64,000 nt of DNA from Altererythrobacter sp. C41 (GCF_016803135.1 NZ_JAEVFE010000006.1:62001-126000); one strand, 5' to 3'. Counted from the first letter of the stretch, positions 7,728-16,474 are shown. Numbers and translations: made by a program. Notes: generated by a model from the sequence alone, not told the origin.

Positions 7728-7857
7728 GGATGGGAGGTTCGGCATGACGGGACGGAGGTTTCAGCATGGCGGGACAGGGGAAGGTGGTTCAATCGGGAGC
7801 GAAGCATCTCTAGGAGCCGAGGCTCCTCGATTCGGAAACACAGGATAGGGAACACGC

Positions 7858-8316
7858 ATGAGCATCGAAGCGAAACTTGCCGAGCTGGGGATCACGCTGC
7901 CGGAGGCCGCGGCGCCGGTTGCCAGCTATGTGCCGGTGGTGGTCGCGGGCGGTCTCGCCCACGTCTCGGGCCAATTGCCGTTCATCGACGGCAAGCTGGT
8001 GACCGGGCGCCTGGGCGAGGACGTCGCGCTCGACCAGGGCGCCGCGGCGGCGCGCGCCTGCGGACTGATGATCCTCGCGCAGCTCAAGGCCGCGCTCGGC
8101 TCGCTCGACCGGGTGGAGCAGATCGTCAAGCTCGGCGCCTTCGTCAATTCGGCGGGCGACTTCACCGATCAGCCCAAGGTCGCGAACGGCGTGTCGGACC
8201 TGATGCTGGAAGTCTTCGGCGACGCCGGCCGTCATGCCCGCGCCGCGGTCGGCGTGCCGGCGCTTCCGCTCGGCGCAGCGGTCGAGGTCGACGCGATCGT
8301 CGCCGTGAGGGACTAG
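7858..8316 (+). CDS. RidA family protein
   Basis: A 152-residue member of the YjgF/YER057c/UK114 (Rid) family, trimeric enzymes that hydrolyse reactive enamine/imine intermediates released by PLP enzymes. Recognisable are VVVAGGLAHVSGQLPF near the N-terminus, the FVNSAGDFTDQPKV strand and the RAAVGVPALPLGAAVEVDA C-terminal signature with the conserved arginine. This longer subgroup differs from the ~128-residue RidA proper, so deaminase activity is inferred. A glycerophosphodiesterase gene begins about 11 bases after its stop. Confidence 0.88.
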   Translation: MSIEAKLAELGITLPEAAAPVASYVPVVVAGGLAHVSGQLPFIDGKLVTGRLGEDVALDQGAAAARACGLMILAQLKAALGSLDRVEQIVKLGAFVNSAGDFTDQPKVANGVSDLMLEVFGDAGRHARAAVGVPALPLGAAVEVDAIVAVRD

Positions 8317-8327
8317 AGTGCTCTAAG

Positions 8328-9086
8328 CTGAATCCGATCGACGCATGGCGGGCACCGGCCCCTGATCCCCGGCGGGTCGAATGGCTCGCGCGGTGGACTT
8401 ATGCCCACCGCGGGCTCCATTCGCCCGGCGTGCCGGAGAACTCGCCCTCGGCCTTCGCCGAGGCGATGGCGCGCGGGCTCGGGATCGAGTGCGACGTGCA
8501 GCGCACCGGCGACGGGCGCGCTGCGGTGTTCCACGACTGGGAGTTCGACCGGCTGACCGACGCGCGCGGCGCGGTGATCCGCCGGCCCTTGGCGGAGATC
8601 GAGGCGATCGCGCTCTCCGGCAGCAGCGACCGGATTCCCTCGCTCGAACGCACGCTGGCGCAAGTCGGGGGCAGGGTGCCCGTGCTGATCGAGCTCAAGT
8701 CCAAGCGCGAACGGCGGGTCGCGCCGCTGTGCCTTGCCGTGCGCCGTGCGCTCGACGGCTATCAGGGGCTGCATGCGGTGATGAGCTTCGACCCGCGCGT
8801 GTCGCGCTGGTTCTCGGTCCACGCGCCCCGCACGGTGCGCGGGCTGGTCGTGACCGAGGAGGACGATCGGGGCCTCGCCGGCCTCTGGCGGCGCCACGCG
8901 GCGCTGTGGCACGCGCGGCCCGATTTCCTCGCCTACGACGTGCGCGACCTGCCGAGCCGCTTCCCCGAAGGCCAGCGCAAGCGCGGCCTGCCGGTCCTGA
9001 CCTGGACCGTCCGCTCGCCCGAACTCCGCGACCGCGCCGCGCTGCACGCCGACGCACCCATTGCCGAGGGAGAGGGATTGGCGTGA
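8328..9086 (+). CDS. Glycerophosphodiester phosphodiesterase (probable CTG start)
   Basis: A ~252-residue GDPD-family enzyme that hydrolyses glycerophosphodiesters to glycerol-3-phosphate and an alcohol. The N-terminal AHRGLHSPGVPENS carries the catalytic His-Arg and the metal Glu; IECDVQRTGDG, FHDWEFDRLTD and LIELKSKRE are further family motifs. No ATG, GTG or TTG occurs in this frame between the RidA stop (8316) and the AHRG motif. The CTG at 8328 is the most plausible initiator; the frame is open further upstream only as an antiphase shadow of ridA. Its TGA overlaps the next gene's GTG as GTGA. Confidence 0.82.
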   Translation: MNPIDAWRAPAPDPRRVEWLARWTYAHRGLHSPGVPENSPSAFAEAMARGLGIECDVQRTGDGRAAVFHDWEFDRLTDARGAVIRRPLAEIEAIALSGSSDRIPSLERTLAQVGGRVPVLIELKSKRERRVAPLCLAVRRALDGYQGLHAVMSFDPRVSRWFSVHAPRTVRGLVVTEEDDRGLAGLWRRHAALWHARPDFLAYDVRDLPSRFPEGQRKRGLPVLTWTVRSPELRDRAALHADAPIAEGEGLA

Positions 9087-10222
9087 GCGACGGCGAGCCG
9101 CGCGTGCGCACCGCCGAGTCGGTCGGCTCGCTGCCGCGCGCCGAGTGGGACGCGATCGCCGGCACGGACAATCCGTTCGTTTCCTACGACTTCCTCACCG
9201 CGCTCGAGGATTCGGGCAGCGTCGGGCCCGAAACGGGCTGGCTGCCGCTGCCGATCGTGGTCGAGCGCGGGCCGGACCACCGGCTCGCCGCCGCCATGCC
9301 GACTTACGTGAAGTCGCACAGCCAGGGCGAATATGTGTTCGATCACGCCTGGGCCGATGCCTACGAGCGCGCGGGCGGGGCCTATTACCCGAAGCTGCAG
9401 ATCGCCGTCCCGTTCACGCCCGCGACCGGGCCGCGGCTGCTGGCGTCCACGCCGGGCGACGCGGAAGTGCTCCTGCGCGCGGCCGAATGGGTCTGCGGCC
9501 ATTTCAAGCTCTCCTCGGCCCACGCCACTTTCATCGAACCGGCGCAGCGCGCGCTGTTCGAGCAGGCAGGCTGGATGCTGCGGAGCGACATCCAGTTCCA
9601 TTGGGAGAACCGCGGCTACGACAGCTTCGAGGCCTTCCTCGGCGCGCTGAGCTCGCGCAAGCGCAAGGCGATCCGCAAGGAACGCGCCGCCGCGCAGGAG
9701 GGGCTGGAGATCCGCCACCTGACCGGCGACGCGATCAGGCCGGAGCACTGGGACGCGTTCTGGGACTTCTATCAGGACACCGGCGCGCGAAAGTGGGGGC
9801 ATCCCTACCTGACGCGCGAGGCCTTCACCCTGCTCGGCGAGCGGATGGCGGACCGCATCCTGCTGGTCTTCGCCTACGAGGACGGGGTGCCGATCGCCGG
9901 CGCGCTCAACGTGATCGGCGGGACGACGTTGTTCGGCCGCTACTGGGGCTGCACCACCGAGCGGCGCTTCCTCCATTTCGAGCTATGCTACTACCAGGCG
10001 ATCGACGCCGCGATCGAGCGCGGGCTCGCGCGGGTCGAGGCCGGCGCGCAGGGCGGGCACAAGCTCATGCGTGGCTACGAACCGGTCGAGACCTGGTCGG
10101 CCCACTGGATCGCCGATCCCGGCTTCCGCGACGCGGTGGCCGATTTTCTCGAGCGCGAGCGCGAAGGCGTCTCGCTCGACCGTTCGTTCATGGCCGAGCG
10201 GACGCCGTTCCGGAAAGACTAG
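9083..10222 (+). CDS. FemAB-like / GNAT-fold N-acyltransferase
   Basis: A 379-residue protein of the FemAB-like family (formerly DUF482), double GNAT-fold proteins common in alphaproteobacteria. Visible family features are DNPFVSYDFLTALEDSG near residue 28, YVFDHAWADAYERAGG, YYPKLQIAVPFTPATG, SSRKRKAIRKER and the C-terminal FELCYYQAIDAAIERGL / EAGAQGGHKLMRGY. Family members have been suggested to transfer amino acids or acyl groups; the substrate here is unknown. It starts at GTG 9083, overlapping the GDPD stop by four bases, so the two are translationally coupled and may act on related lipid or envelope substrates. Confidence 0.85.
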   Translation: MSDGEPRVRTAESVGSLPRAEWDAIAGTDNPFVSYDFLTALEDSGSVGPETGWLPLPIVVERGPDHRLAAAMPTYVKSHSQGEYVFDHAWADAYERAGGAYYPKLQIAVPFTPATGPRLLASTPGDAEVLLRAAEWVCGHFKLSSAHATFIEPAQRALFEQAGWMLRSDIQFHWENRGYDSFEAFLGALSSRKRKAIRKERAAAQEGLEIRHLTGDAIRPEHWDAFWDFYQDTGARKWGHPYLTREAFTLLGERMADRILLVFAYEDGVPIAGALNVIGGTTLFGRYWGCTTERRFLHFELCYYQAIDAAIERGLARVEAGAQGGHKLMRGYEPVETWSAHWIADPGFRDAVADFLEREREGVSLDRSFMAERTPFRKD

Positions 10223-10552
10223 CTAGGCTACCTTGCGCTCGCCTTCGCTGAGCCAGTTGCGCGCGCGGCGCTGTGCCTCGGCGATCTCGCGGGCGGTCAT
10301 TTCCTCGGAAACCTCGGCCCGGCAGCCGGCGGCCGCCTCGTGCCCGCCCAGTGCGGCGAGGTTGAACCACTTGTGCGCCTCGACCAGGTCGCACGGCGCG
10401 CCGTGGCTGCCGGTCGAAAAGGCGACGCCGAGATCGAAATAGGCGGCCGGATCGCCGCGTGCCGCCGCGGCGAGGCAGCGCGCGACCAGCATCTCGGCTG
10501 CGGCCATATCGGCGGGCATTGCCATGCCGCCCTCGATCGGAATCAGTTCCAT
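10223..10552 (-). CDS. Sel1-repeat protein
   Basis: A 109-residue protein with one to two Sel1-like (SLR) repeats: GDPAAYFDLGVAFSTGSHGAP and EAHKWFNLAALGGHEAAAGC. Such repeats form alpha-solenoids for protein contacts. The start is taken at ATG 10552, which has a GGGGGGAA ribosome-binding site eight bases upstream; upstream ATGs are not supported. There is no signal peptide, so it should be cytoplasmic. It converges with the FemAB-like gene with no gap and is divergent from dksA. Role unknown. Confidence 0.78.
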   Translation of the reverse strand: MELIPIEGGMAMPADMAAAEMLVARCLAAAARGDPAAYFDLGVAFSTGSHGAPCDLVEAHKWFNLAALGGHEAAAGCRAEVSEEMTAREIAEAQRRARNWLSEGERKVA

Positions 10553-10725
10553 GTGTCGGTTCCCCCCAAGAAATCCGGCGATCCCCCATCGCCCATGAAG
10601 CCGACTTTCGGCACTCATGGTCAACAAACCGTTAACGCCGCGGCGGGGATGTCGCGGGCGAGAGAGGGGCCGCCGTTAGGCCTGGCTTAATTTTCGTGCG
10701 GCTAGCGCGCGGCATCGATTGTCGC

Positions 10726-10754
10726 TTGTGCGTGCTTTTGCCCCCGCCTATAGG
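10726..10754 (+). promoter_or_regulatory. Putative housekeeping promoter of dksA
   Basis: TTGTGC (10726-10731), a 17-base spacer and TATAGG (10749-10754) make a reasonable sigma-70-type promoter. It would give an ~85-base leader for dksA. The rest of the 292-base divergent gap (10553-10844) holds nothing else I can name. Confidence 0.4.
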
Positions 10755-10844
10755 CGCGCCCAACGCGAAGGCCAGGGTCGCCGGAATGCGCCGGAGATCC
10801 GACAGACAAGCGCCGGCCGCGGCCGGCAGGGTTGAGAGGCAACT

Positions 10845-11303
10845 ATGGCGTCCGCGATGTCCAACGACATCGAAGTTCTCGAAAAGGCCCGAAAATCGGT
10901 CGCGGCGGACTATGTGCCGCGCGAAGACGAGCCTTACATGAGCGAGCAGCAGGTCAACTTCTTCCGCAAGCTCCTCCTCGAATGGAAACGGTCGATCCTC
11001 GATGCTTCCTCGGCGACGTTGCAGTCGCTGCAGGACGGCCCGATCCGCGAGCCCGATCTCAACGATCGCGCCTCGAGCGAGGCGGACTGGGGGATCGAAC
11101 TGCGCACCCGCGACCGGCAGCGCAAGCTGATCGCCAAGATCGATGCGGCGCTGCGCCGGATCGATGCGGGTGAGTACGGCTACTGCGAGGTGACGGGCGA
11201 TCCGATCGGCATCCGCCGCCTGATCGCGCGGCCGGTCGCGACGATGACGGTCGAGGCCCAGGAAGCGCACGAGCGGCGCGAGAAGATCTCCCGCGACGAC
11301 TGA
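10845..11303 (+). CDS. dksA: RNA polymerase-binding transcription factor DksA
   Basis: A 152-residue DksA, which enters the secondary channel of RNA polymerase and, with ppGpp, adjusts rRNA and amino-acid promoter activity. The coiled-coil tip region, the YMSEQQVNFFRKLLLEW helix and the C-terminal GYCEVTGDPIGIRRLIARP zinc-finger region are clear. Only one of the four canonical zinc cysteines remains, which is the usual alphaproteobacterial form. Start at ATG 10845; an in-frame ATG at 10857 is an alternative. A CCGGC-TTCG-GCCGG hairpin follows the stop (11311-11324) but lacks a T-run. Confidence 0.93.
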   Translation: MASAMSNDIEVLEKARKSVAADYVPREDEPYMSEQQVNFFRKLLLEWKRSILDASSATLQSLQDGPIREPDLNDRASSEADWGIELRTRDRQRKLIAKIDAALRRIDAGEYGYCEVTGDPIGIRRLIARPVATMTVEAQEAHERREKISRDD

Positions 11304-11337
11304 TCGGGCGCCGGCTTCGGCCGGTGTGCAAACAGGC

Positions 11338-11352
11338 TTAAAGCTTCCTTAG
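11338..11352 (+). promoter_or_regulatory. CtrA-box-like site upstream of the PilZ gene
   Basis: TTAA (11338-11341), seven bases, TTAG (11349-11352) matches the CtrA consensus TTAA-N7-TTAA with one mismatch. It lies ~86 bases before the PilZ gene. A CtrA protein with a normal DNA-binding domain is encoded in this window, and PilZ genes are common CtrA targets in alphaproteobacteria. The regulatory link is inference. Confidence 0.35.
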
Positions 11353-11437
11353 CCAATCGCGTCTAAGCCGATTCGGACCCGCGGGTCGCTCGGCGGCGCG
11401 GAATTTTTGGACCGAGGAAAGGGCAGGAAAACCGCGA

Positions 11438-11815
11438 ATGTCCGGCGTCGACACCAGACACGTCCCACGCGACAGCCTGTTCCTGCTCGCATCGCTTCGC
11501 CTCGACGGCGACGCGGCGGAGCACCGCGTCAAGGTCCGCAACCTTTCCGCAGGCGGCATGATGGCCGAAGGCGACGTGCGGGTGGAGCGGGGCGCGCGGC
11601 TTTCGGTCGACTTGCGCAATGTCGGCTGGGTCGACGGCACGGTCGCCTGGGTCCAGGACAAGCGCTTCGGCATCGCCTTTGCCGAAGAGATCGACGCCAG
11701 CCGCGTCCGTGCGCAGGTTGCCTCGCCCGACGCGGGCACGCCGCGCTTTACCAAACCCGCCTCGATCATGCCGCTGCACGGTGCGGTCGATCCTTCGCGC
11801 CTGCGCAAGCTCTGA
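11438..11815 (+). CDS. PilZ-domain protein (c-di-GMP binding candidate)
   Basis: A 125-residue protein made essentially of one PilZ domain, the common c-di-GMP receptor. The two binding motifs are present: an arginine pair before the first strand (RHVPRDSLF) and NLSAGGM, matching (D/N)xSxxG. The tail after ~105 residues is unstructured. It is probably cytoplasmic. It stands alone between dksA and a binding lipoprotein gene. What it controls cannot be told; related single-domain proteins modulate motility, cellulose or pili. Confidence 0.85.
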   Translation: MSGVDTRHVPRDSLFLLASLRLDGDAAEHRVKVRNLSAGGMMAEGDVRVERGARLSVDLRNVGWVDGTVAWVQDKRFGIAFAEEIDASRVRAQVASPDAGTPRFTKPASIMPLHGAVDPSRLRKL

Positions 11816-11868
11816 TCCCGTTCTTCGCGGCTGACCTCGCCCGGTTTGCTTGCTAGGCCATTGCGGAG

Positions 11869-13341
11869 ATGAGACTCCGCACGCTGGCCCTGTTCCTTTT
11901 CTCGCCCCTCGCGCTCGCCGGCTGCGGCGGCGTGGGCGACGACGATCTGGTCGATGTCGTCTTCATCGGCCAGCCGGAAGAGCTGGAGGAGGACGGGCTG
12001 CGCCTCTCCCCCGCCGGGCAGCACTTGCGCGCCGCGACCGCGGAAGGGCTCGTCTCGCTCGATGCCAACGGCAACGTCGTGCCCGCGGTCGCCGAGCGCT
12101 GGATCGTTACCGACGATGGTCTCAGCTACATCTTCCGCCTGCGCAATTCGGACTGGGCGGACGGCACGCCCATCGAATCGGAGGACGTCCGCGCCGAACT
12201 GGGGCGGACGATCGCGCGGCTCAGCGGCACCTCGCTCGGGCTCGATCTCGCCAAGATCCGGGAAGTGCGGGCGATGACCGGGCGCGTGATCGAGATTCGC
12301 CTGTGGAGCCCGATGCCCGATCTGCTGCAGGTCCTCGCCCAGCCGGAGCTCGGGCTGCGCCGCAATGGGCGCGGCACCGGCCCGATGGCCGCCAATCCCA
12401 CCGACGAGGCGTGGGTCCTGCGGCCCCGGCCGCCCGAATCGCGCGGCCTGCCCGCCGATCCGGAATGGAGCCAGCGCATTCGCCAGCTTCGCCTGCGCGC
12501 GATGCCCGCGGAGCAGGCGGTCGCGGCGTTCGAATCAGGCGGGGCCGATCTCGTGCTCAACGGCCGGCTCGCCAATCTTCCGCTGGCCGACGTCGGCGCG
12601 CTCTCGCGCGGAACCGTCCGGCTCGACGCGGCGCTCGGCCTGTTCGGCTTGCGCGTCCATTCGCGCGAGGGCCTGCTCGCCGATGCCGCGCGGCGCGAGG
12701 CGGTGGCCATGGCGATCGACCGCGAGACGCTGCTCCAGCCGTTCAACATCGGGGGCTGGATTCCCACGACCCGGATCGTCGCCCCGGGCCTGCCCGACGA
12801 CATCGGGACGATCGACGAGCGCTGGGTCGACCTGACGCTGGAGGAACGCCGCGCGCAGGCCGCGCAGCGTGTCGCCGCATGGCTGGGGGAGGGCGAGGAA
12901 CGCTCCGCCCGGGCGACCATCGCGCTGCCGCCCGGCCCGGGGTCCGGCCTGCTGTTCCGCGAGCTGGCGGCGGACCTGGCCGCGATCGGCATCCGCCTCG
13001 AACGGATAGAGGACGCGGGCGAGGCCGATCTCACCCTGGTCGACCGGGTGGCCCGCTACGGCAGCGCGCGCTGGTTCCTCAACCAGTTCAACTGCGAACT
13101 CGACACCGGCCTCTGCGTGCCCGAAGCCGACGCGCGCGTGGCCGAGGCGCGGTCGCAGATCGACCCGATGGTGCGCGCCGCGCTGTTCGCCGAGGCCGAG
13201 GCCGAGCTCGCCGCGAGCAACGTCTATATCCCGATCGGCGCGCCGATCCGCTGGTCGCTGGTCCGCGGCGGGATCGAGGGGTTCCAGGAAAACCGCTGGA
13301 ACGTCCATCCCTTGCTCCCGCTCGCGCTCCGTCCCATCTAG
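11869..13341 (+). CDS. Family-5 extracellular solute-binding lipoprotein (orphan)
   Basis: A 490-residue lipoprotein resembling the peptide/nickel (SBP family 5) binding proteins of ABC importers. The signal peptide ends in LALAGC. Typical elements are ATAEGLVSLDANGNVVPAVA, IVTDDGLSYIFRLR, WADGTPIESEDV and DRETLLQPFNIGGW. No ABC permease or ATPase gene is nearby, so it is an orphan. It may serve a distant transporter or have another role. A short gap (17 bases) to the DUF4112 gene suggests co-transcription. Confidence 0.82.
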   Translation: MRLRTLALFLFSPLALAGCGGVGDDDLVDVVFIGQPEELEEDGLRLSPAGQHLRAATAEGLVSLDANGNVVPAVAERWIVTDDGLSYIFRLRNSDWADGTPIESEDVRAELGRTIARLSGTSLGLDLAKIREVRAMTGRVIEIRLWSPMPDLLQVLAQPELGLRRNGRGTGPMAANPTDEAWVLRPRPPESRGLPADPEWSQRIRQLRLRAMPAEQAVAAFESGGADLVLNGRLANLPLADVGALSRGTVRLDAALGLFGLRVHSREGLLADAARREAVAMAIDRETLLQPFNIGGWIPTTRIVAPGLPDDIGTIDERWVDLTLEERRAQAAQRVAAWLGEGEERSARATIALPPGPGSGLLFRELAADLAAIGIRLERIEDAGEADLTLVDRVARYGSARWFLNQFNCELDTGLCVPEADARVAEARSQIDPMVRAALFAEAEAELAASNVYIPIGAPIRWSLVRGGIEGFQENRWNVHPLLPLALRPI

Positions 13342-13358
13342 GAAACGAGGAGAAACGC

Positions 13359-13775
13359 ATGGACGAGCGCCAGCAACCCCGCGCGATGGGCGTCGAATTG
13401 CCCCTCGGCACCGATCCGCACTCGGTCCGCAAGCGGATCGAGGCGATGGAGACGCTGCTGGAACGCAGTTTCCGCATTCCCGGGATCAACTATCCGGTCG
13501 GGCTCGACTCGATCGCCGGGCTCGTGCCCGTGGTCGGCGACCTCGTGACCGCGGCGATGGGCGCCTACATCGTGTGGGAAGCGCGCAATCTCGGCATGCC
13601 CAAATGGAAGCTCTGGCGCATGGCAGGCAACGTCGCGTTCGATACGGCGATCGGCGCGATTCCCATCGCCGGCGACGCCTTCGACCTCCTGTTCCGCTCC
13701 AACACGCGTAACCTGAAGATCGTCCGCAAGCACCTCGACAAGCACCATCCGGCGACCCGCGTGATCGAGGGATAG
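13359..13775 (+). CDS. DUF4112 membrane protein
   Basis: A 138-residue protein of the DUF4112 family; function unknown. The hallmark is a pair of glycine-rich hydrophobic segments, GLDSIAGLVPVVGDLVTAAMG and FDTAIGAIPIAGDAFDLLFR, likely membrane-associated hairpins. Between them is ARNLGMPKWKLWRMAGNV. The N-terminal 30 residues are charged. ATG at 13359 has the ribosome-binding site GAGGAGAAA. It lies between the binding lipoprotein and kynA. Confidence 0.85.
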   Translation: MDERQQPRAMGVELPLGTDPHSVRKRIEAMETLLERSFRIPGINYPVGLDSIAGLVPVVGDLVTAAMGAYIVWEARNLGMPKWKLWRMAGNVAFDTAIGAIPIAGDAFDLLFRSNTRNLKIVRKHLDKHHPATRVIEG

Positions 13776-13810
13776 TTTCACTCGCAATCGCTTCGCGCTA
13801 GGGACGTCGC

Positions 13811-14602
13811 ATGGCCCGCGACGTCACCTATTCGTCCTACCTCGATCTCGACCGCATCCTGGCGGCGCAGCACCCGGTGTCGGGCGCGCACGACGAGATG
13901 CTGTTCATCATCGTCCACCAGGCGAGCGAGCTGTGGCTCAAGCTCTGCCTGCACGAGCTTCAGTCCGCGCGCGAGCACATCGCCGCCGACACGCTGCGCC
14001 CGGCGTTCAAGATGCTCGCCCGCGTCGCCCGCGCGCAGGGGCAGTTGATCCAGAGCTGGGACGTGCTCTCGACGATGACGCCGCACGACTATTCGACCGT
14101 GCGGCCGTACCTCGGCAGTTCGAGCGGGTTCCAGTCGGCGCAGTACCGGCTGATGGAATTCCTCCTCGGCGGGCGCAATCCGGACATGGTGACGATCCAC
14201 GAGGCGACGCCGGAAGTGGCCGATGCACTGCGCGCCGAACTTGCCCGTCCGAGCCTCTATGCCGAGGCGATCCGCCTGCTCGCCCGGCGCGGTTTCGCGA
14301 TACCGGACGAAGTGCTCGACCGCGACCACCAGGGCCCCTGGCAGCACTCACCCGCGGTCGAAGCGGCCTGGGCCGAAATCTATCGCGACCCTTCGGCACA
14401 CTGGGATCTCTACGAACTTGCCGAGAAGCTGGTCGACCTCGAATACCATTTCCAGCGCTGGCGCTTCGGCCACCTGAAGACGGTCGAGCGCATCATCGGC
14501 TTCAAGCGCGGCACTGGCGGCACGCCCGGCGTCCCCTACCTCGAAGGCGTGCTGAAGCAGGCGTTCTTCCCCGAGCTGCTCAGCGTGAGGACGGCGATCT
14601 GA
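13811..14602 (+). CDS. kynA: Tryptophan 2,3-dioxygenase
   Basis: A 263-residue haem enzyme that opens the indole ring of tryptophan to N-formylkynurenine. Conserved stretches are DEMLFIIVHQASELWLKL near residue 27, GSSSGFQSAQYR, and the proximal haem ligand His221 in RWRFGHLKTVERIIG, followed by GTGGTPGVPYL. Length matches bacterial TDO. The stop overlaps the kynureninase start as TGATG, so the two steps are made together. The formamidase (kynB) that acts between them is not in this window. Confidence 0.95.
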   Translation: MARDVTYSSYLDLDRILAAQHPVSGAHDEMLFIIVHQASELWLKLCLHELQSAREHIAADTLRPAFKMLARVARAQGQLIQSWDVLSTMTPHDYSTVRPYLGSSSGFQSAQYRLMEFLLGGRNPDMVTIHEATPEVADALRAELARPSLYAEAIRLLARRGFAIPDEVLDRDHQGPWQHSPAVEAAWAEIYRDPSAHWDLYELAEKLVDLEYHFQRWRFGHLKTVERIIGFKRGTGGTPGVPYLEGVLKQAFFPELLSVRTAI

Positions 14603-15819
14603 TGCTGGCCGAGGCCCGCGCCCTCGACGCCGCCGATCCGCTGCGCGAATACCGCGCGCGGTTCGATCTGCCCGAGGGAGTGATCTACCTCGATGGCAAC
14701 TCGCTGGGAGCGCTGCCGAAAGTCACTCCGGACCGGATGGCGCGGGTGATCCGCGGCGAATGGGGCGAGGGTTTGATCCGGAGCTGGAACAGCGCGGGCT
14801 GGATCGGCATGCCGCAGCGCGTCGGTGGGAAGATCGCCCCGCTGATCGGCGCCGCGCCGGACGAAGTGATCGCCTGCGACAGCACTTCGGTGAACCTGTT
14901 CAAGCTGATCGCGGCCGCGCTCAGCATGCGGCCCGGGCGCAAGGTCGTGCTATCCGAACCGGGCAATTTCCCGACCGATCTCTACATGATCGCGGGGCTC
15001 GAGGCGCGGGGGCTCGCCGAACGCCGCCTCGCCCCGCGCGAGCGGATCGCCGAGGCGCTGGACGGCGACGTGGCGCTGCTGCTGCTGACCCACGTCCATT
15101 ACAAGACCGGCGCGATCTTCGACATGGCCGCGCTCACCCGCGCTGCGCACGAGGCCGGCGCGTTGGTCCTGTGGGACCTGTCGCACAGCGCCGGCGCGAT
15201 CCCGGTGGACCTTGAGGCGTGCGGCGCCGATTTCGCAGTCGGCTGCGGCTACAAGTATCTCAACGGCGGCCCCGGCGCCCCGGCCTTCGCCTATGCCGCA
15301 CGCCGCCACCACGAGGCGCTGGAGCAGCCGCTGACTGGCTGGATGGGGCACGCCGCGCCCTTCGCCTTCGCTGACGATTACGCGCCCGCGCCGGGTGTGG
15401 ACCGCCTGCTCGCCGGCACCCCCCCAATCCTCGGCCTCGCAGCGCTCGAATGCGGCGTAGAGCTGGCCGCCGAAATCGGCATCGAGCGTCTGGCGGCGAA
15501 ATCGCGCGCTTTATCCGAGTTCTTCCGCACCTGCCTCGACAGCCTCGGCGTCGAACTCGACCTCGCCAGCCCGACCGACCCGGCACAGCGCGGCAGCCAG
15601 CTCTCCTTCCGCCACCCGGAAGCCTACGCGATCTGCCAGGCTCTGATCGCCCGCGGCGTCATCGGCGACTTCCGCGACCCCGATATCCTGCGCCTCGGCT
15701 TCGCGCCTGCCTACGTCTCGTTCGAGGATGTGGCACAGGCAGCGCAGCACCTCGCCGAAGTGCTCGAAACCGGCGAATGGCAACGCGAGGAGTTTCGGGA
15801 GCGGGCGGTCGTGACCTGA
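14602..15819 (+). CDS. kynU: Kynureninase
   Basis: A 405-residue PLP enzyme that splits kynurenine into anthranilate and alanine. Seen are YLDGNSLGALP at the N-terminus, CDSTSVNLFKL, the WDLSHSAGA motif and the PLP lysine (Lys218) in VGCGYKYLNGGPG. The start is ATG 14602, overlapping the kynA stop. Together kynA-kynU form a tryptophan-to-anthranilate catabolic operon, probably also serving NAD or siderophore precursors. Which of these is not shown. Confidence 0.95.
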   Translation: MLAEARALDAADPLREYRARFDLPEGVIYLDGNSLGALPKVTPDRMARVIRGEWGEGLIRSWNSAGWIGMPQRVGGKIAPLIGAAPDEVIACDSTSVNLFKLIAAALSMRPGRKVVLSEPGNFPTDLYMIAGLEARGLAERRLAPRERIAEALDGDVALLLLTHVHYKTGAIFDMAALTRAAHEAGALVLWDLSHSAGAIPVDLEACGADFAVGCGYKYLNGGPGAPAFAYAARRHHEALEQPLTGWMGHAAPFAFADDYAPAPGVDRLLAGTPPILGLAALECGVELAAEIGIERLAAKSRALSEFFRTCLDSLGVELDLASPTDPAQRGSQLSFRHPEAYAICQALIARGVIGDFRDPDILRLGFAPAYVSFEDVAQAAQHLAEVLETGEWQREEFRERAVVT

Positions 15820-15843
15820 CAGTTCGGCGGACTAGGCTACCGG

Positions 15844-16425
15844 TTACTCGCCCGCGTCGCGCGTTGTAAGCTCGGCTAGCCGCTCCTCCTGCATCGCGAT
15901 GGTTGGGACCCGCGAGGCTTCCCGCATGGCGTCGCTTAGCAGCTCTCGCGCAAAAGGCTCTTGGGACCAGCCATCGTTTCGCTTCTGGAACTGGGTTCCG
16001 TAGATTTGCGGCTGCCCGATAGCCATGAGGTAGCGGTCCAGAGTCGCGGCGGCGATCCAGGTTGCCTCCTCCTTCCCTCGGGCCACCGCGACAAGCGCCA
16101 ATGCGTGTGCCTTCAGATAATCCGATGGCTCACCGCCATGCTGGAAGACGAAGGCAGCGTGGTAGAAGTCATCTCCACTACGTAGTTCGCCGGCACCGAG
16201 CAGTTCACCGACGCGTTTCCTGCGTGCCGCGTCCTCTTTGGCAACGGTGACCCATTCGATGTCCGGCCCCTTGCGCGCGGCCTGATCCGCTTCGAAGATC
16301 GCGGTCATTTCGGGGTTGGTCGGCCGGTGGGCAGTCTGCGACGCGATGTCCTTGCGGGGCTCCTGCGCTGCGGCTGGCGCCGTGAGCAAAAGCACCGATA
16401 GCCAGGTCAGTTTTCGAAGTATCAC
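15844..16425 (-). CDS. Secreted DUF6624-type protein
   Basis: A 193-residue protein with a cleavable signal peptide (LSVLLLTAPAAAQ, cut near residue 21). The mature part fits the DUF6624 pattern: VTVAKEDAARRKRVGELLGAG, DDFYHAAFVFQHGG, DYLKAHALALVA, ATLDRYLMAIGQPQIYGTQF. Function unknown; probably periplasmic. It converges on kynU and stands alone. Base composition is a little lower in GC than its neighbours. Confidence 0.7.
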   Translation of the reverse strand: MILRKLTWLSVLLLTAPAAAQEPRKDIASQTAHRPTNPEMTAIFEADQAARKGPDIEWVTVAKEDAARRKRVGELLGAGELRSGDDFYHAAFVFQHGGEPSDYLKAHALALVAVARGKEEATWIAAATLDRYLMAIGQPQIYGTQFQKRNDGWSQEPFARELLSDAMREASRVPTIAMQEERLAELTTRDAGE

Positions 16426-16474
16426 GATTGCCTCCCCCTAAAAGCGCAGATCGTGCCGATCTGCCGACGCGGTC

